This document shows positions 14,786-26,347 of a stretch of DNA of 64,000 bases, piece after piece. The position numbers and the translations under genes were made by a program. Source of the stretch: Lamellibrachia columna (taxonomy: Eukaryota > Annelida > Polychaeta > Sabellida > Siboglinidae). The notes under the pieces were generated by a model that was given only the letters and a program-made list of their open reading frames with translations, did no database searches and had not been told where the DNA came from. Numbering within the stretch: the first letter of the stretch is position 1; every line of letters begins with the position of its first letter. The stretch spans positions 12,106,053 through 12,170,052 of the forward strand of contig OY759263.1 in the NCBI GenBank assembly GCA_963662155.1, given 5' to 3'.

Positions 14786-15262
14786 TCTAGCTAGATTCAT
14801 ATTCTCATACTTTCCATGAAGCTCCTTTATTGTTAGTAGGTTTCCAAGGAGCTCCTTCGTTGTAACATTCCAGTGAGCTCCTTTGTTGTTAGTGACTTTT
14901 TAAGGAGCTCCTTTGTTGTTAATGACTTTCCAATGAGCTCCTTTGTTGCTAGTGACTTTCTAAGGAGCTCCTTTGTTGTCAGTGACTTTCCAACGAGCTT
15001 ATTTGTTGTTAGTGACTTTTCAAGGAGCTCTTTTTTCGTTATCGACTTTCCAATGAGCTCTTTCGTCGTTAGTGACTTTCCAAGGAGCTCTTTTATTGTT
15101 AATGACTTTCCAGTGAGGTTCTTTATGCAATGACTCGACTGCCGAAAGAAGTACAATATTCAGTCAAACTATTATGTCGTCTCTCGAATACATGAATACA
15201 GGATCAACACGTACGCAGTCAGCTTGACTAATATTATTGTGAATTCGGCAGGCGGTCTTCAC
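14786..15262. repeat. 30-bp minisatellite, left flank of assembly gap
   Basis: About ten units built on GAGCTCCTTTGTTGTTAGTG. The unit length is a multiple of three, so a 107-residue minus-strand frame with a 10-residue repeat (KSLTTKELLG) stays open. The whole 477-bp block is found again right of the gap with exactly 30 bp (one unit) less. Coding potential is unproven. Confidence 0.9.
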
Positions 15263-15462
15263 NNNNNNNNNNNNNNNNNNNNNNNNNNNNNNNNNNNNNN
15301 NNNNNNNNNNNNNNNNNNNNNNNNNNNNNNNNNNNNNNNNNNNNNNNNNNNNNNNNNNNNNNNNNNNNNNNNNNNNNNNNNNNNNNNNNNNNNNNNNNNN
15401 NNNNNNNNNNNNNNNNNNNNNNNNNNNNNNNNNNNNNNNNNNNNNNNNNNNNNNNNNNNNNN
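15263..15462. other. Assembly gap, 200 N
   Basis: Exactly 200 unknown bases, so probably a fixed-size placeholder. Both flanks contain the same minisatellite block. Confidence 0.99.
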
Positions 15463-15909
15463 TCTAGCTAGATTCATATTCTCATACTTTCCATGAAGCT
15501 CCTTTATTGTTAGTAGGTTTCCAAGGAGCTCCTTCGTTGTAACTTTCCAGTGAGCTCCTTTGTTGTTAGTGACTTTTTAAGGAGCTCCTTTTTTGTTAAT
15601 AACTTTCCAATGAGCTCCTTTGTTGCTAGTGACTTTCTAAGGAGCTCCTTTGTTGTCAGTGACTTTCCAACGAGCTTATTTGTTGTTAGTGACTTTCCAA
15701 GGAGCTCTTTTTTCGTTAGTGACTTTCCAAGGAGCTCTTTTATTGTTAATGACTTTCCAGTGAGGTTCTTTATGCAATGACTCGACTGCCGAAAGAAGTA
15801 CAATATTCAGTCAAACTATTATGTCGTCTCTCGAATACATGAATACAGGATCAACACGTACGCAGTCAGCTTGACTAATATTATTGTGAATTCGGCAGGC
15901 GGTCTTCAC
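15463..15909. repeat. 30-bp minisatellite, right flank of gap (copy of 14786-15262)
   Basis: Begins at exactly the base TCTAGCTAGATTC that opens the left block and ends at the base where the left block meets the N run. It differs by a few substitutions and one missing 30-bp unit. Most likely the same locus from an alternative haplotype or unmerged contig. Confidence 0.9.
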
Positions 15910-17049
15910 ACAAGAACGAGCGAGCGTTTAACTGCAGGCGACGCAACCCGAAACGGCGTCTCGTGTAACACTGTAACGTCGGTTAAAACAACACCTGCTC
16001 CTACGCTACCTCGTTCATTCGCGCGCTCACGCGATGATCTGTTAACAACTATGCTATTTGGTAGGATAAAAATACATTTCCCAGCAGAATCCCACTAAAA
16101 CAGAATATAACAGCAGACTTGTTACAAAAATCAGTTAATATGCTGTGTAAATTATTACACGTATTGTTGAATATGTTGAAACCCCGTTGTACGAGGTCAC
16201 CAGGTCGAGATGAGTGATTGACAGTTGTACTCACTCGACCAGCGAGTACTTCAATTTCAAAAGAAGTGTAGTCAACGCATTGTTCCAGGTTCACCGAGAT
16301 TTTAGTTGTATACATCAGACGACTACATAGGTAGTAAAAAAATAATCGCTTACGTTGACAATAATAAAGCGGTGAAAATAAATATATAGAAAATGTATGT
16401 CGAGAAGTTTGAACAAGAGAAATTGGATGGTAAGTATGACCGGTAATTTTGAATTCTAATGGAAAAGCAAGTATGACCCGCCAGGACCACCCTTACTGAT
16501 AATGTAGATGACTAAAAATGTAGCTTGTGCTGGCCCCTTGGAATCCCTCCTCTGGGGTATTTATATTCTGAATTTGCACAATTCAGACACCGTCACTGGA
16601 GGTGTTACAATTGCCAAAATACCCAATATGTTTTACCACTGGTTCAACTTGCTAAACCGTCTCAACCAATGGAACGTCTTCCGGAAGTGTCCTTGCCAAA
16701 TTTGCAAATTACACTTTTGGAGCTGGACCCATCCAGGGTTCCCATTGCTCTTCCGCATCCCGACTTTCGTTGACCTCCGATGCCAAAGCAATTTAGCAAA
16801 GCCATGATTAAATAGCTTTATAATTTTGTTATAGAGCAAGGACGTGCTTTAGCATTATCAACAATATTTGGCACAGTATTGATTTTTGTCATTATCCACT
16901 TGGGTAGTTAAGCTTCGAACCCTGCTTGTCTGTTGTTTAATATAGCGATTAGATGCGTCATAAAGACTAAATACAATTAGTTATTAAACCAAACTGGTCT
17001 GTTCTTTACATTGTGTTGCAACAACATAAACTATGAACAAGTGGGCAAC
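15910..17049. other. Non-coding stretch, no recognised gene
   Basis: Contains a plus-strand open frame at about 16508-16807 of mixed composition that I do not recognise, and nothing else supported. The left part (15910-16040) is CpG-richer. Confidence 0.45.
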
Positions 17050-17051
17050 GT

Positions 17052-17199
17052 CTGTCTAGCTGTCAACGTCTAGCTGTCAACGTCTAGCTGTCAACGTCTA
17101 GCTGTCAACGTGTCTAGCTGTCAACGTCTAGCTGTCAACGTCTAGCTGTCAACGTGTCTAGCTGTCAACGTCTAGCTGTCAACGTCTAGCTGTCAACGG
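17052..17199. repeat. 14-bp minisatellite, 10 units with trimeric higher order
   Basis: GTCTAGCTGTCAAC repeated ten times. Units 1, 5 and 8 carry an extra GT, so units 5-7 and 8-10 form two copies of a 44-bp (16+14+14) higher-order unit. Confidence 0.95.
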
Positions 17200-17519
17200 A
17201 TTACCCTTAACGGAGATCACGTTGCACTTACTGAGGCAGATCGCAGCCTACCAATATGCACAACACGCATATTGCGCAACCACTGGACTGCGAATTCAGT
17301 AATAGACACGACAGTTGAAGATAAGCAGCCACTATAGCCGTGGTGAGTGTCGGGTGTTCGCGTAGCAAGCCAGTCAGCTTACCACGATCTGGACTCAGGG
17401 GAGTCGCCCCGGCTGACGTCACACACACGTGGCAATATTCCCAGACGAACTTGGCTGATTTATTAGCGCCGGGTCGGCTGCGCTGGCTACAATTGTGTTT
17501 ACTCTGGATGAAAGAACAG

Positions 17520-17880
17520 CGCGTTAGCAAACTAAACTAAACTAAGCACACTTGCCTTGGTCTGTTGACGACCGACCGGAGACTCGGCCAACACCGGCAG
17601 CGTCGAGCGAGACGGCGACGTCGGTTTGTCGTGGGAACGCACGGACATGGTTAGACGGTGCCGGAGTCCCGACGCACAGGCGACGTTAAGTTATTCACGT
17701 CGACGCAGGCTAGACGCGGCTCACGGGTGTTGGTGCGAAGCCACGAGCGTTCACCGTCTGTGGATATACTATACTTAGCTTAGGTAGGCCGGCGGCGACG
17801 ACACAGTGCCACGAGAACGCCCCCTCCGGTGTCGATAAACAAACGCGCCAGCGGCCCGTCGTAACGTGGACTTTGGTGCG
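17520..17880. promoter_or_regulatory. CpG-rich patch, possible promoter or first exon
   Basis: Sharply richer in GC and CpG than its flanks (many CGACG, GCGAC and ACGCA words), with no long open frame. This composition suits a promoter or 5' UTR, but no linked coding exon was found within the window. Confidence 0.3.
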
Positions 17881-18286
17881 CTAACAGGACTATTTAATGT
17901 TATGCTTAAAACAACTGGTTCCGTCTGTCGCTCTATTTGTATCCATTTATGTGCGCAGTGTTTATTGTTCGTGGTTAGAACTATATGTTGTCAGATTGCT
18001 GGCCAAATTAAACGAAAGCACGACTGCTTGAGCAATATATTCCGAGCCACATATACACGCGTACTCCTTATATAAATATAACGGCATCTAAGGGAACAAT
18101 TGTATGATGTTGTTGTATTGTAACATTTCCAAGGTGCAATATGTTTACAAAAACGCTTCCATTTAAGCAGCACATGATACAAAGCTAATCGCCATAATTC
18201 GTTGCACATTTTTTTACTTTGCAGTCGGCAATACACTTACGAGACCGCGCCTACTGTTACTGCACGAACAACCGGTTTTTTCTACG
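17881..18286. other. Non-coding stretch, nothing recognised
   Basis: Ordinary AT-rich sequence without a supported exon. Confidence 0.5.
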
Positions 18287-18613
18287 TACACACATACACG
18301 CATACACGCATACACGCATACACGCATACACGCATACACGCATACATGCATACATGCATACATGCATACATGCATACATGCATACATGCATACATGCATG
18401 CATACATACATGCATACATGCATGCATACATGCATACATGCATATACGCATACACGCATACACACAGAGACACACATACATAAATACACACATCCTTATA
18501 TGCATACATACATACATACATACATACATACATACATACATACATGCATACATACATACATACATACATACATACATACATACATACATACATACATACA
18601 TACATACATACAT
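18287..18613. repeat. Graded microsatellite: (ATACACGC)n to (ATACATGC)n to (ATAC)n
   Basis: The array changes unit from left to right, from 8-bp ATACACGC through 8-bp ATACATGC to 4-bp CATA runs. This shows stepwise C-to-T change and contraction of the unit. A palindromic ATGCAT occurs at many junctions. Confidence 0.93.
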
Positions 18614-19796
18614 ACACGTGCAGGACACAATGATGCGGCTGCAGATTAATTCATTTGTGCACGTGCATTATTGAAACCGACGAAATCATTCTGAAGCCAA
18701 CGACATTGTGTACTAGGGACAGTGGAAATGACAACACCCTCGACTGTGACAGTCGGATACAAACATCCAGAACAGCAGTGCTATTACGTCGTAGTAGCTG
18801 CTAGAGATGTCAGGTATAGCAGTGTAGCTACGGGAACGGTGTCATCGTTTTACAGGGTGGTGGTTTACTGATTTTGTTTGCTGATAAAGCGATACAATCT
18901 CAACAACAGTTTACCAATATGATATGGGATTGTACTGCTGTCATACACGCTGACATTGTCTTACTGGCTTGAGCCAAAAAGTGTAGGAAACAAAGAGGCA
19001 CCACTCATGCATGTCGTGCGCCTAAAAGTGAAGCTAAGCAGTTAGCAGCGCAATCAAGCGATAAGGTAGGATAACAGCCGCAGGGGAGATGACGTCTCTG
19101 ATTTACTACTAATATTATCATTTTCTGTGTATACGTTCTAAGTTTTCCCCTGTAAAAAATACCATGTTTACAAACTATTTATTGTCTTTTTTGGGGGAAA
19201 AATTACTTTACAAGAAAATATAGAAATATTCTGCAATATTCTACTAGTACTTTTTAATTTGATCCTTAATTAGAAAGCTCTAATTATTACCTAGGAGAAA
19301 TCTCCCCATAATAATGTGTCTGCTGCTTTGATGCCAGAGTGCGCGCGCATCTGCACAAAAAAGGCACTAGAACTAAAGGAATGTCTTGCTTATTGTATGT
19401 TTGATGTCTGACCATCACAATAATATACTTATAGTGAAGTCGGCCGACATTCATACTATACAGAATCCATACTGTCAGTCTCTTCGGGTACGTGCAGTAT
19501 TAAGAAAAAATGTTGTGTTCATTGCAACAACAAAAACAAAACAACAACGACAAACTACCAAGACGACAAAAGAATCGCCCTTTCAAGAGCATCACAATTT
19601 GCAAATCAGTTGACATTCATGACTATACATGACTATACATGACTGTATGCAAAATCTAAATGTACACTGTCAATCTCTTCAGATACCTATTAAAGGGATA
19701 TGTCAAACCAAGCTGAAGTCGCCTTCCAAGTTACCAAAGGAATGTATCTGTGATAAAAGCCAAATGCAATTTCATAGACATGCAATTTCGTTAGTA
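18614..19796. other. Non-coding stretch, nothing recognised
   Basis: No supported exon. A 14-bp direct repeat (GACTATACATGACT) sits at about 19620-19643. Confidence 0.5.
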
Positions 19797-19910
<114 letters not shown>

Positions 19911-19914
19911 CTAC

Positions 19915-20045
<131 letters not shown>

Positions 20046-20378
20046 CTATGCAACTGCGGCCTCAACCAGATAATGTATGGTTCCCACCAAGTCTCCTGCT
20101 TATGGAAGGAAATCTTCTTTATTGCCAATTTTGTAACATCTGCTGCTTCCCCTTTTTTCAAAATAATTCTTTTTCAAACATTTCCGCATTTTCTATAAAT
20201 AGTGGTAACATAATGCATAAAATCGCACGTTTGAGAGTTAAATGTTTAAAATACTTTATATTGCCATACTGTTGGATGGATCCTCCTTTCCACAATTCCC
20301 TACTTCCTTATTTTCAACAACACCAAGTGAACGAAGTTCCTTCCTACTAATACTGTAACGTGGCTCCTCTGCAACAGT

Positions 20379-20683
20379 AACAAGGTGGTCAATGATACTG
20401 TTGACTTATCGAAATTAACAAGGTGGTCAATGATACTGTTGACTTATCGAAATTAACAAGGTGGTCAATGATACTGTTGACTTATCGACATTAACAAGGT
20501 GGTCAATGATACTGTTGACTTATCGACATTAACAAGGTGGTCAATGATACTGTTGACTTATCATCAGTAATAAGGTGGTCAATGATACCATTGACTTATC
20601 AACAGTAACAAGGTGGTAAATACTACCATTGATTTATCAACAGTAACAGGGTGGTCAATGATACAATTGACTTTTCGACAGTA
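20379..20683. repeat. 38-bp minisatellite, 8 units
   Basis: Units contain AAGGTGGTCAATGATACTGT followed by TGACTTATCGA. Each has an inverted repeat GTCAA...TTGAC able to form a short hairpin. Divergence increases toward the right end. Confidence 0.93.
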
Positions 20684-21050
20684 TAGCAATTTGTCATCTA
20701 TATATAACCCGCCTTTTTGAAATATATTTGTCAATTTAAAAAAAATATTATTCACGCTGCAAGCATTTACACAATATGTTGAAAATGAGTTCCATTCATT
20801 TATTGTCCTTTATGATAGTGAGTACCCTCTGATATCTAATCAATGATCCTCCACAAACGTTACCTCGTGTGCTCTAGTTTTTATATCTTTCGTAAAGGAG
20901 GAAAACTATTTCTATCAATATTTTCATACCCATTCAATATCTTAAACAAGTACGTCACTATAGGGTTATAAAACCACATTCTCTTAGAAGCCTCTCATAA
21001 CTAAGGTCTCTCAATTCATTTTATTTGCTCTCGTCTGTATTTATTCTAGC

Positions 21051-21051
<1 letters not shown>
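20684..21051. other. Non-coding stretch, nothing recognised
   Basis: AT-rich with no exon or repeat seen. Confidence 0.5.
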
Positions 21052-21136
<85 letters not shown>

Positions 21137-21144
21137 ATAATAAT
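21052..21144. repeat. (TA)n microsatellite ending in (ATA)n
   Basis: 80 bp of TA followed by four ATA units, directly beside the 31-bp minisatellite. Confidence 0.95.
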
Positions 21145-21148
21145 TTAT

Positions 21149-21830
21149 GACAACATGAGCCAGTAGTAGTAGACAATATGACAACATGAGCAAGTAGTAG
21201 TAGACAATATGACAACATGAGCAAGTAGTAGTAGACAATATGACAGCATGAGCAAGTAGTAGTAGACAATATGACAACATGAGCAAGTAGTAGTAGACAA
21301 TATGACAACATGAGCAAATAGTAGTAGACAATATGACAACATGAGCAAGTAGTAGTAGACAATATGACAGCATGAGCAAGTAGTAGTAGACAATATGACA
21401 GCATGAGCAAGTAGTAGTAGACAATATGACAACATGAGCAAGTAGTAGTAGACAATATGACAGCATGAGCAAGTAGTAGTAGACAATATGACAGCATGAG
21501 CAAGTAGTAGTAGACAATATGACAACATGAGCAAGTAGTAGTAGACAATATGACAGCATGAGCAAGTAGTAGTAGACAATATGACAACATGAGCAAGTAG
21601 TAGTAGACAATATGACAACATGAGCAAGTAGTAGTAGACAATATGACAGCATGAGCAAGTAGTAGTAGACAATATGACAGCATGAGCAAGTAGTAGTAGA
21701 CAATATGACAACATGAGCAAGTAGTAGTAGACAATATGACAGCATGAGCAAGTAGTAGTAGACAATATGACAACATGAGCAAGTAGTAGTAGACAATATG
21801 ACAACATGAGCAAATAGTAGTAGACAAAAT
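21149..21830. repeat. 31-bp minisatellite, 22 units
   Basis: Units contain GCAAGTAGTAGTAGACAATA and differ mainly at one A/G site (GACAAC or GACAGC). Reading that site along the array, units 10-15 and 16-21 show the same order A-G-G-A-G-A, evidence of a six-unit (186-bp) duplication. All three minus-strand frames are open (241-268 codons) because 31 is not a multiple of 3 and the unit lacks stops there. A shorter five-unit array of the same family lies at 62811-62963. Confidence 0.95.
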
Positions 21831-22189
21831 AGATAGGTTCAGTATTCATCAGAACGTAGATATTACACAATGTTCACATGCTATTTTACCATAATTTATC
21901 AGTCATGTTTTTTTAAATATTATATTTAATAAAACAATGCACGCAGTGGTGTCTTGTGAATGCAGCTTATTTGTGTATCTTTTTTATAATAAGATAATGA
22001 TTTTATCATTTCTAAATTGGTGGCTTGTGCTTTGCGATCCACGCGCTTGCGCCTTTGGGCCGGGTATGGGCCTGAAACTCGACCGGGCTGGGCTTGAGGT
22101 ATTTCTACGAACAAGGACCGGGCCTGGGTTCTACTTGCTAATTGCGAGCCGGGCTTGGGTTAAAAGTCTAGGCCCGTGCACAGTACTAC

Positions 22190-22200
<11 letters not shown>
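21831..22200. repeat. Interspersed repeat block with GGGCC-rich motif
   Basis: The sequence from the minisatellite edge (GGTTCAGTATT) onward is repeated at 62966-63380, including a GC-rich core with GGGCTGGGCTTGAGG and GAGCCGGGCTTGGG phrases. This is one of several members of a repeat family scattered through the receptor region. Confidence 0.75.
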
Positions 22201-22900
<700 letters not shown>

Positions 22901-23394
22901 ACGAAAGCACGCACGCACATGTAACAAAACATAGCAGCTTCCATCAAGTTAATTTGTCACCACAGCCAGATTAACAATAGCCATCTGGCATCGCTACACT
23001 GCAGTCCGCGAAATCTAGGTCAGGCAGCCCGTGACGTCAGAACAGGCGGAAACTGCTGGGCCTACTGCGCGTTCAGCCGTATTGTGCGCCATTGTTTACA
23101 TTCTTTTAATCCATCCATTGATAACACAGCATCATATATGCGGCAAGCATTTTTTTAAAGTTCGACATGGGATACGCCAAGAGCCTGGTGTTGAAGGAAA
23201 TTGCAATTCCAACCATCTAAATACGGACGCTAGTAGTACAGCCAGTACCAGCAGCACCCGTGGCCGTGGTGTCGCAGCTACCAGTTCAACGTGCCTGCGG
23301 TCCACAGTGAGAAAAATCGTCCGGCTTATATTTATCATAAATGGTTTATAGCATGCTTATAAAATGCTAGCACTAAAGATAATTTACAGAGTAT
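22901..23394. other. Unassigned stretch with CpG-rich patches
   Basis: A plus-strand frame at about 23031-23351 includes HHICGKHFF after an acceptor-like ACACAG. I cannot assign it to a family. A CRE-like TGACGTCA lies at about 23032-23039. Confidence 0.3.
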
Positions 23395-23640
23395 TTAAAT
23401 AGACAAATTATCACTGCGAGACGTGTGGGACGGCTTCTGCCTGTGCACCGTCGCTGTCGGACAGAACATGTTTATCCTCGACCCGCACAAACACAGTCTC
23501 TGCCTCTGCCCTGGCTCAGCCATGTAGGGTTGTGGGCCGGCTAGGAGCTCGGGGTCTACATAACACTCCCCAATATCACTATCCACATCTTTTAAATACG
23601 AAATAGTGTCATCACATGAAAAATCAGATGAATCCAACAT
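23395..23640 (-). CDS. Unrecognised small ORF, possible first exon
   Basis: Seen: an 81-codon minus-strand frame whose ATG has a reasonable context (CGCAATGTT). A palindromic CGTGACGTCACG (CRE) lies about 20 bp upstream at 23660-23671. The N-terminal half is acidic (DSSDFSCDD, DVDSDIGECYVDPELL), followed by GPQPYMAEP. After that motif another frame (ETVFVRVEDKHVLSDSDG) looks more natural, suggesting a frameshift. Phrases like 'xPYxxEP' precede P2X7-like zinc domains in some invertebrate proteins, but the link is weak. It may be a broken gene. Confidence 0.25.
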   Translation of the reverse strand: MLDSSDFSCDDTISYLKDVDSDIGECYVDPELLAGPQPYMAEPGQRQRLCLCGSRINMFCPTATVHRQKPSHTSRSDNLSI

Positions 23641-23708
23641 TGCGAGATTGGCCTTCCCGTCGTGACGTCACGAATACCGTCCGCAGTCGCTAGATGTCGT
23701 TACAAACT

Positions 23709-23844
23709 GGTGGGGGTGGGGGTGGGGGTGGGGGTGGGGGTGGGGGTGGGGGTGGGGGTGGGAGTGGGGGTGGGGGTGGGGGTGGGGGTGGGGGTGGGGG
23801 TGGGGGTGGGGGTGGGGGTGGGGGTGGGGGTGGGGGTGGGGGTG
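23709..23844. repeat. (GGGGGT)n hexanucleotide array
   Basis: About 22 units with one GGAGT interruption near 23761. Runs of five G every six bases give strong G-quadruplex potential on the plus strand. It directly abuts the 5' edge of the CR1 remnant. Confidence 0.97.
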
Positions 23845-23845
23845 G

Positions 23846-24372
23846 TTGTTCTTGTGCATGTGGGAACGAACAATGTTGAGGAGCGGACGTTGGTAAGTTG
23901 GTTGGACAAGATACGTACAGAGGCACGGATTGGACAGATTGTGTTGTCGGAGATAGTACAAGTAACGGGAGGAAAGGGTCAGGAGAGTAGGAACTGTAGC
24001 AGGCTGGCGATCAACACACAGGTGCAGAAGGTATGTATGGGGGAGGTTAAACTTTCTGGTGAGAGATGACTTTTCATGAAAGATTAATCTTCATCTGACC
24101 GGAAGGGGTGTCGCAGTTCTTGGATATGAGTTTGTAAGGGTTGTCAACAAGGGAACAGTGACCGTAAATTATTTAGCAAGTTAGACATTATGGTAGCAGA
24201 TATTAACCCTTATGTAATATGTACCACATAATCATAGGCAAATAAAGATATATCAGATTCTGAGTTAGCACTGAGAGGCTATGTAATGTCTAGGAACGAT
24301 AGGCGAGAGAAAATGGGAGGTGGAGTAATTTTAAATATTCAAGAATCTATCCAAGCGTCTAACTATCATCGA
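23846..24372 (+). mobile_element. CR1-like LINE A, 5' part: esterase-like ORF1 end and start of endonuclease
   Basis: Seen: VVLVHVGTNN, the catalytic-region signature of SGNH esterase-type ORF1 proteins of CR1 elements. After a frameshift LHLTGRGVAVLGYEF follows, then stop, then an ORF2 endonuclease start: DIMVADINPYVIC, DSELALRGYVM, MGGGVILNIQESIQA. Known: CR1 ORF1 proteins carry such an esterase domain and ORF2 carries an APE-type endonuclease and RT. The endonuclease frame continues in the same family order only at 26348, so about 2 kb has been inserted between. Dead copy with frameshifts. Confidence 0.75.
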
Positions 24373-24649
24373 GCTATCGTATGTATGTATATTAACGTTT
24401 TCCTCCTGGAACGGCTTGCCCCTCGGGTGCCAAACTTTCAGGGATTATTCTACGACCCCACGAATGAAACGTAACGCCTTTATTTTTTCGAAATACCCCG
24501 TATATCAAGGGTTCTTAGTGGGTTTTATGGTAATTCAAATGTTCGCTACGTAAAACGCTAACTTCCAACAATCGCAGAAACCACGCGCGCGCGCGCCGCG
24601 AATACTTCGGTATATAAATTGTTTGAGGGTACGTAGCGCCATCTAACGT
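24373..24649. other. Inserted sequence of unknown origin inside LINE A
   Basis: About 280 bp between LINE A and the truncated 5' end of LINE B, not matching either. Contains a Z-DNA-prone (CG)n run near 24585-24600. It may be the flank that travelled with LINE B. Confidence 0.4.
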
Positions 24650-26030
24650 CAGTTTAACGTCAGTGATTTGTAAATTATTAGAAAGGTTAATTAAAGACCA
24701 TATGGTGGACTTCCTCGTTAAGCATAAATTATTAAATTCATCTCAACATGGATTCCTTAAAGCGAGGTCATGCTTAACAAATATGTTATGTTTTTTGGAA
24801 GAAATCACTAAGTGGATAGACATGGGATCGCCAGTAGATATTATCTACTTAGATTTTCAGAAAGCTTTTGACAAAGTGCCACATCAAAGATTGCTACTTA
24901 AATTAAAAGCCCATGGTATCGGGGATAGCATAACTGACTGGATAGAACAATGGCTGACTGACAGAAGACAACGAGTTGTAGTAGATGGCGAAGTTTCAAA
25001 TTGGAAATCGGTTTTGAGTGGGGTACCTCAAGGATCAGTATTAGGACCTATATTATTCTTAATTTATATCAATGACTTGGACGAGAGTATAACAAGTAAC
25101 GTACTGAAATTTGCGGACGACACAAAACTGTTTAGAAAGGTTAATACTGATGGTGATAAACAACATTTACAAAACGATCTAGACAGATTAGTGAAATGGT
25201 CTGAGAAATGGCAGATGCTGTTCAATTTTGGGAAATGTAAATGCCTACATACAGGACATGGGAACTTGAATGTAAACTATAAAATGGGAGCTACTGTTCT
25301 TGGTACTACTGTAAAAGAAAAGGACTTAGGAGTTACAATAAGCGCTGATATGAAAGTTTCAGAGCAGTGTGGTATTGCAGCTTCAAAGGGTAATCAAATT
25401 CTTGGATTGATTAGAAGAAACATAACATATAAGGGAAAAAAGTTAATTATACCTCTTTATAAAGCAATAGTTAGACCTCATTTAGAATACTGTATACAAG
25501 CATGGAGACCATATCGTAAGAAGGATATAGATACGCTTGAACGCATACAAAGGAGAGCAACTAAAATGATTCCAGAACTTAGAGACCTTAGTTATGAAGA
25601 ACGCCTGAAAGAATGTGGTTTAACAACTCTAGAGACAAGGAGGTTAAGAGGAGATCAGATTGAAGTTTTTAAGATATTGAATGGGTATGAAAATATTGAT
25701 AGAAATATGTTTTTCTCACTCAAGAAGGATAGCAGAACTAGAGGACATGAGGTAAAATTAGTAAAGGATCAATGTAGATTGGACATCAGGAAGCACTCGT
25801 TCTCACAGAGGACAATAAATGAATGGAACAAACTGTCTACAGATTGTGTAACTGCTAGCAGCGTGAATATGTTTAAAAACAAGGTTGACACATATATCAG
25901 GAGGGCGGGCTATAAGTAGGTGAACATTGTTGGACTCTCGATAAGCCAATGGCTTCCTTGTCCACTTGCCATCTGGGCCTTTGGCTTGGATGGCAAATCT
26001 TGTTAAATCTTGTTAAATCTGGGCGGATTA
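24650..26030 (+). mobile_element. CR1-like LINE B, 5'-truncated, nearly intact RT
   Basis: The element keeps only the RT part of ORF2 plus the 3' end. After the stop at 25917-25919 there is a short 3' UTR (GGACTCTCGATAAGCC) and a tail with two tandem AATCTTGTTA units, the kind of short tandem 3' terminus seen in CR1 elements. 5' truncation is the usual outcome of incomplete target-primed reverse transcription. Confidence 0.8.
24666..25919 (+). CDS. Reverse transcriptase fragment of CR1-like LINE B
   Basis: Seen: an unbroken frame of about 417 codons without an ATG at its left end, so it is a truncated ORF2 and not a complete gene. RT motifs in order: HGFLKARSC (about residue 30), IYLDFQKAFDKVPH (motif A, about 60), SGVPQGSVLGPILFLIYIND (motif B, about 120), FADDTKLF (motif C with both catalytic Asp, 25110-25133), KCLHTGH, then a thumb/connection region (LEYCIQAWRPY, ERIQRRATKMI) and the family-typical C-terminus (FSQRTINEWNKL). 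Known role: copies element RNA into DNA at a nicked target. With no endonuclease it cannot act alone, but the open frame shows a recent insertion. Confidence 0.85.
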   Translation: MCKLLERLIKDHMVDFLVKHKLLNSSQHGFLKARSCLTNMLCFLEEITKWIDMGSPVDIIYLDFQKAFDKVPHQRLLLKLKAHGIGDSITDWIEQWLTDRRQRVVVDGEVSNWKSVLSGVPQGSVLGPILFLIYINDLDESITSNVLKFADDTKLFRKVNTDGDKQHLQNDLDRLVKWSEKWQMLFNFGKCKCLHTGHGNLNVNYKMGATVLGTTVKEKDLGVTISADMKVSEQCGIAASKGNQILGLIRRNITYKGKKLIIPLYKAIVRPHLEYCIQAWRPYRKKDIDTLERIQRRATKMIPELRDLSYEERLKECGLTTLETRRLRGDQIEVFKILNGYENIDRNMFFSLKKDSRTRGHEVKLVKDQCRLDIRKHSFSQRTINEWNKLSTDCVTASSVNMFKNKVDTYIRRAGYK

Positions 26031-26347
26031 TATTAATTACAGTAGACAGGACGCACCGACGTATTGGCCCGAGCTGGCAAAGTACACAACAAAAATATAT
26101 TCTACTATTCTACAACCAACGCAAGTATCGATGGGTCTAAATCCACGCGACCTTCAACATTTTGAACATGCAACGAGTATTGCATCACGTGCGTGACACG
26201 GTTGTTTCTCGTAATACATTTGACGTTCCCTTAAACAATCTCGAGCGTATTGATGGTATACTGGCCTGAGACATTTGGTAAACATTGCTACCATGACTGT
26301 CACGTATGAACTACCTAGTTATCCCGTCCTGGGGACGGGCATTTTTG
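26031..26347. other. Right part of the insertion in LINE A, unrecognised
   Basis: No coding or repeat signal. Ends where LINE A sequence resumes (LKSEADFEEAIYCKI). Confidence 0.4.

Noticed and set aside
21021..21870. Three overlapping minus-strand frames of 241-268 codons
   Set aside because: They are three readings of one 31-bp tandem repeat. Simultaneous openness of all frames argues against coding.
23031..23351. THAP-like domain suggested by HHICGKHFF
   Set aside because: Only a few residues fit. The spacing of other THAP residues could not be seen and the frame is low in complexity afterwards.
23662..24069. Gly-Val-rich secreted protein at the (GGGGGT)n array
   Set aside because: The Gly-Val part is microsatellite translation. 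The remaining part is the CR1 esterase ORF1 remnant.
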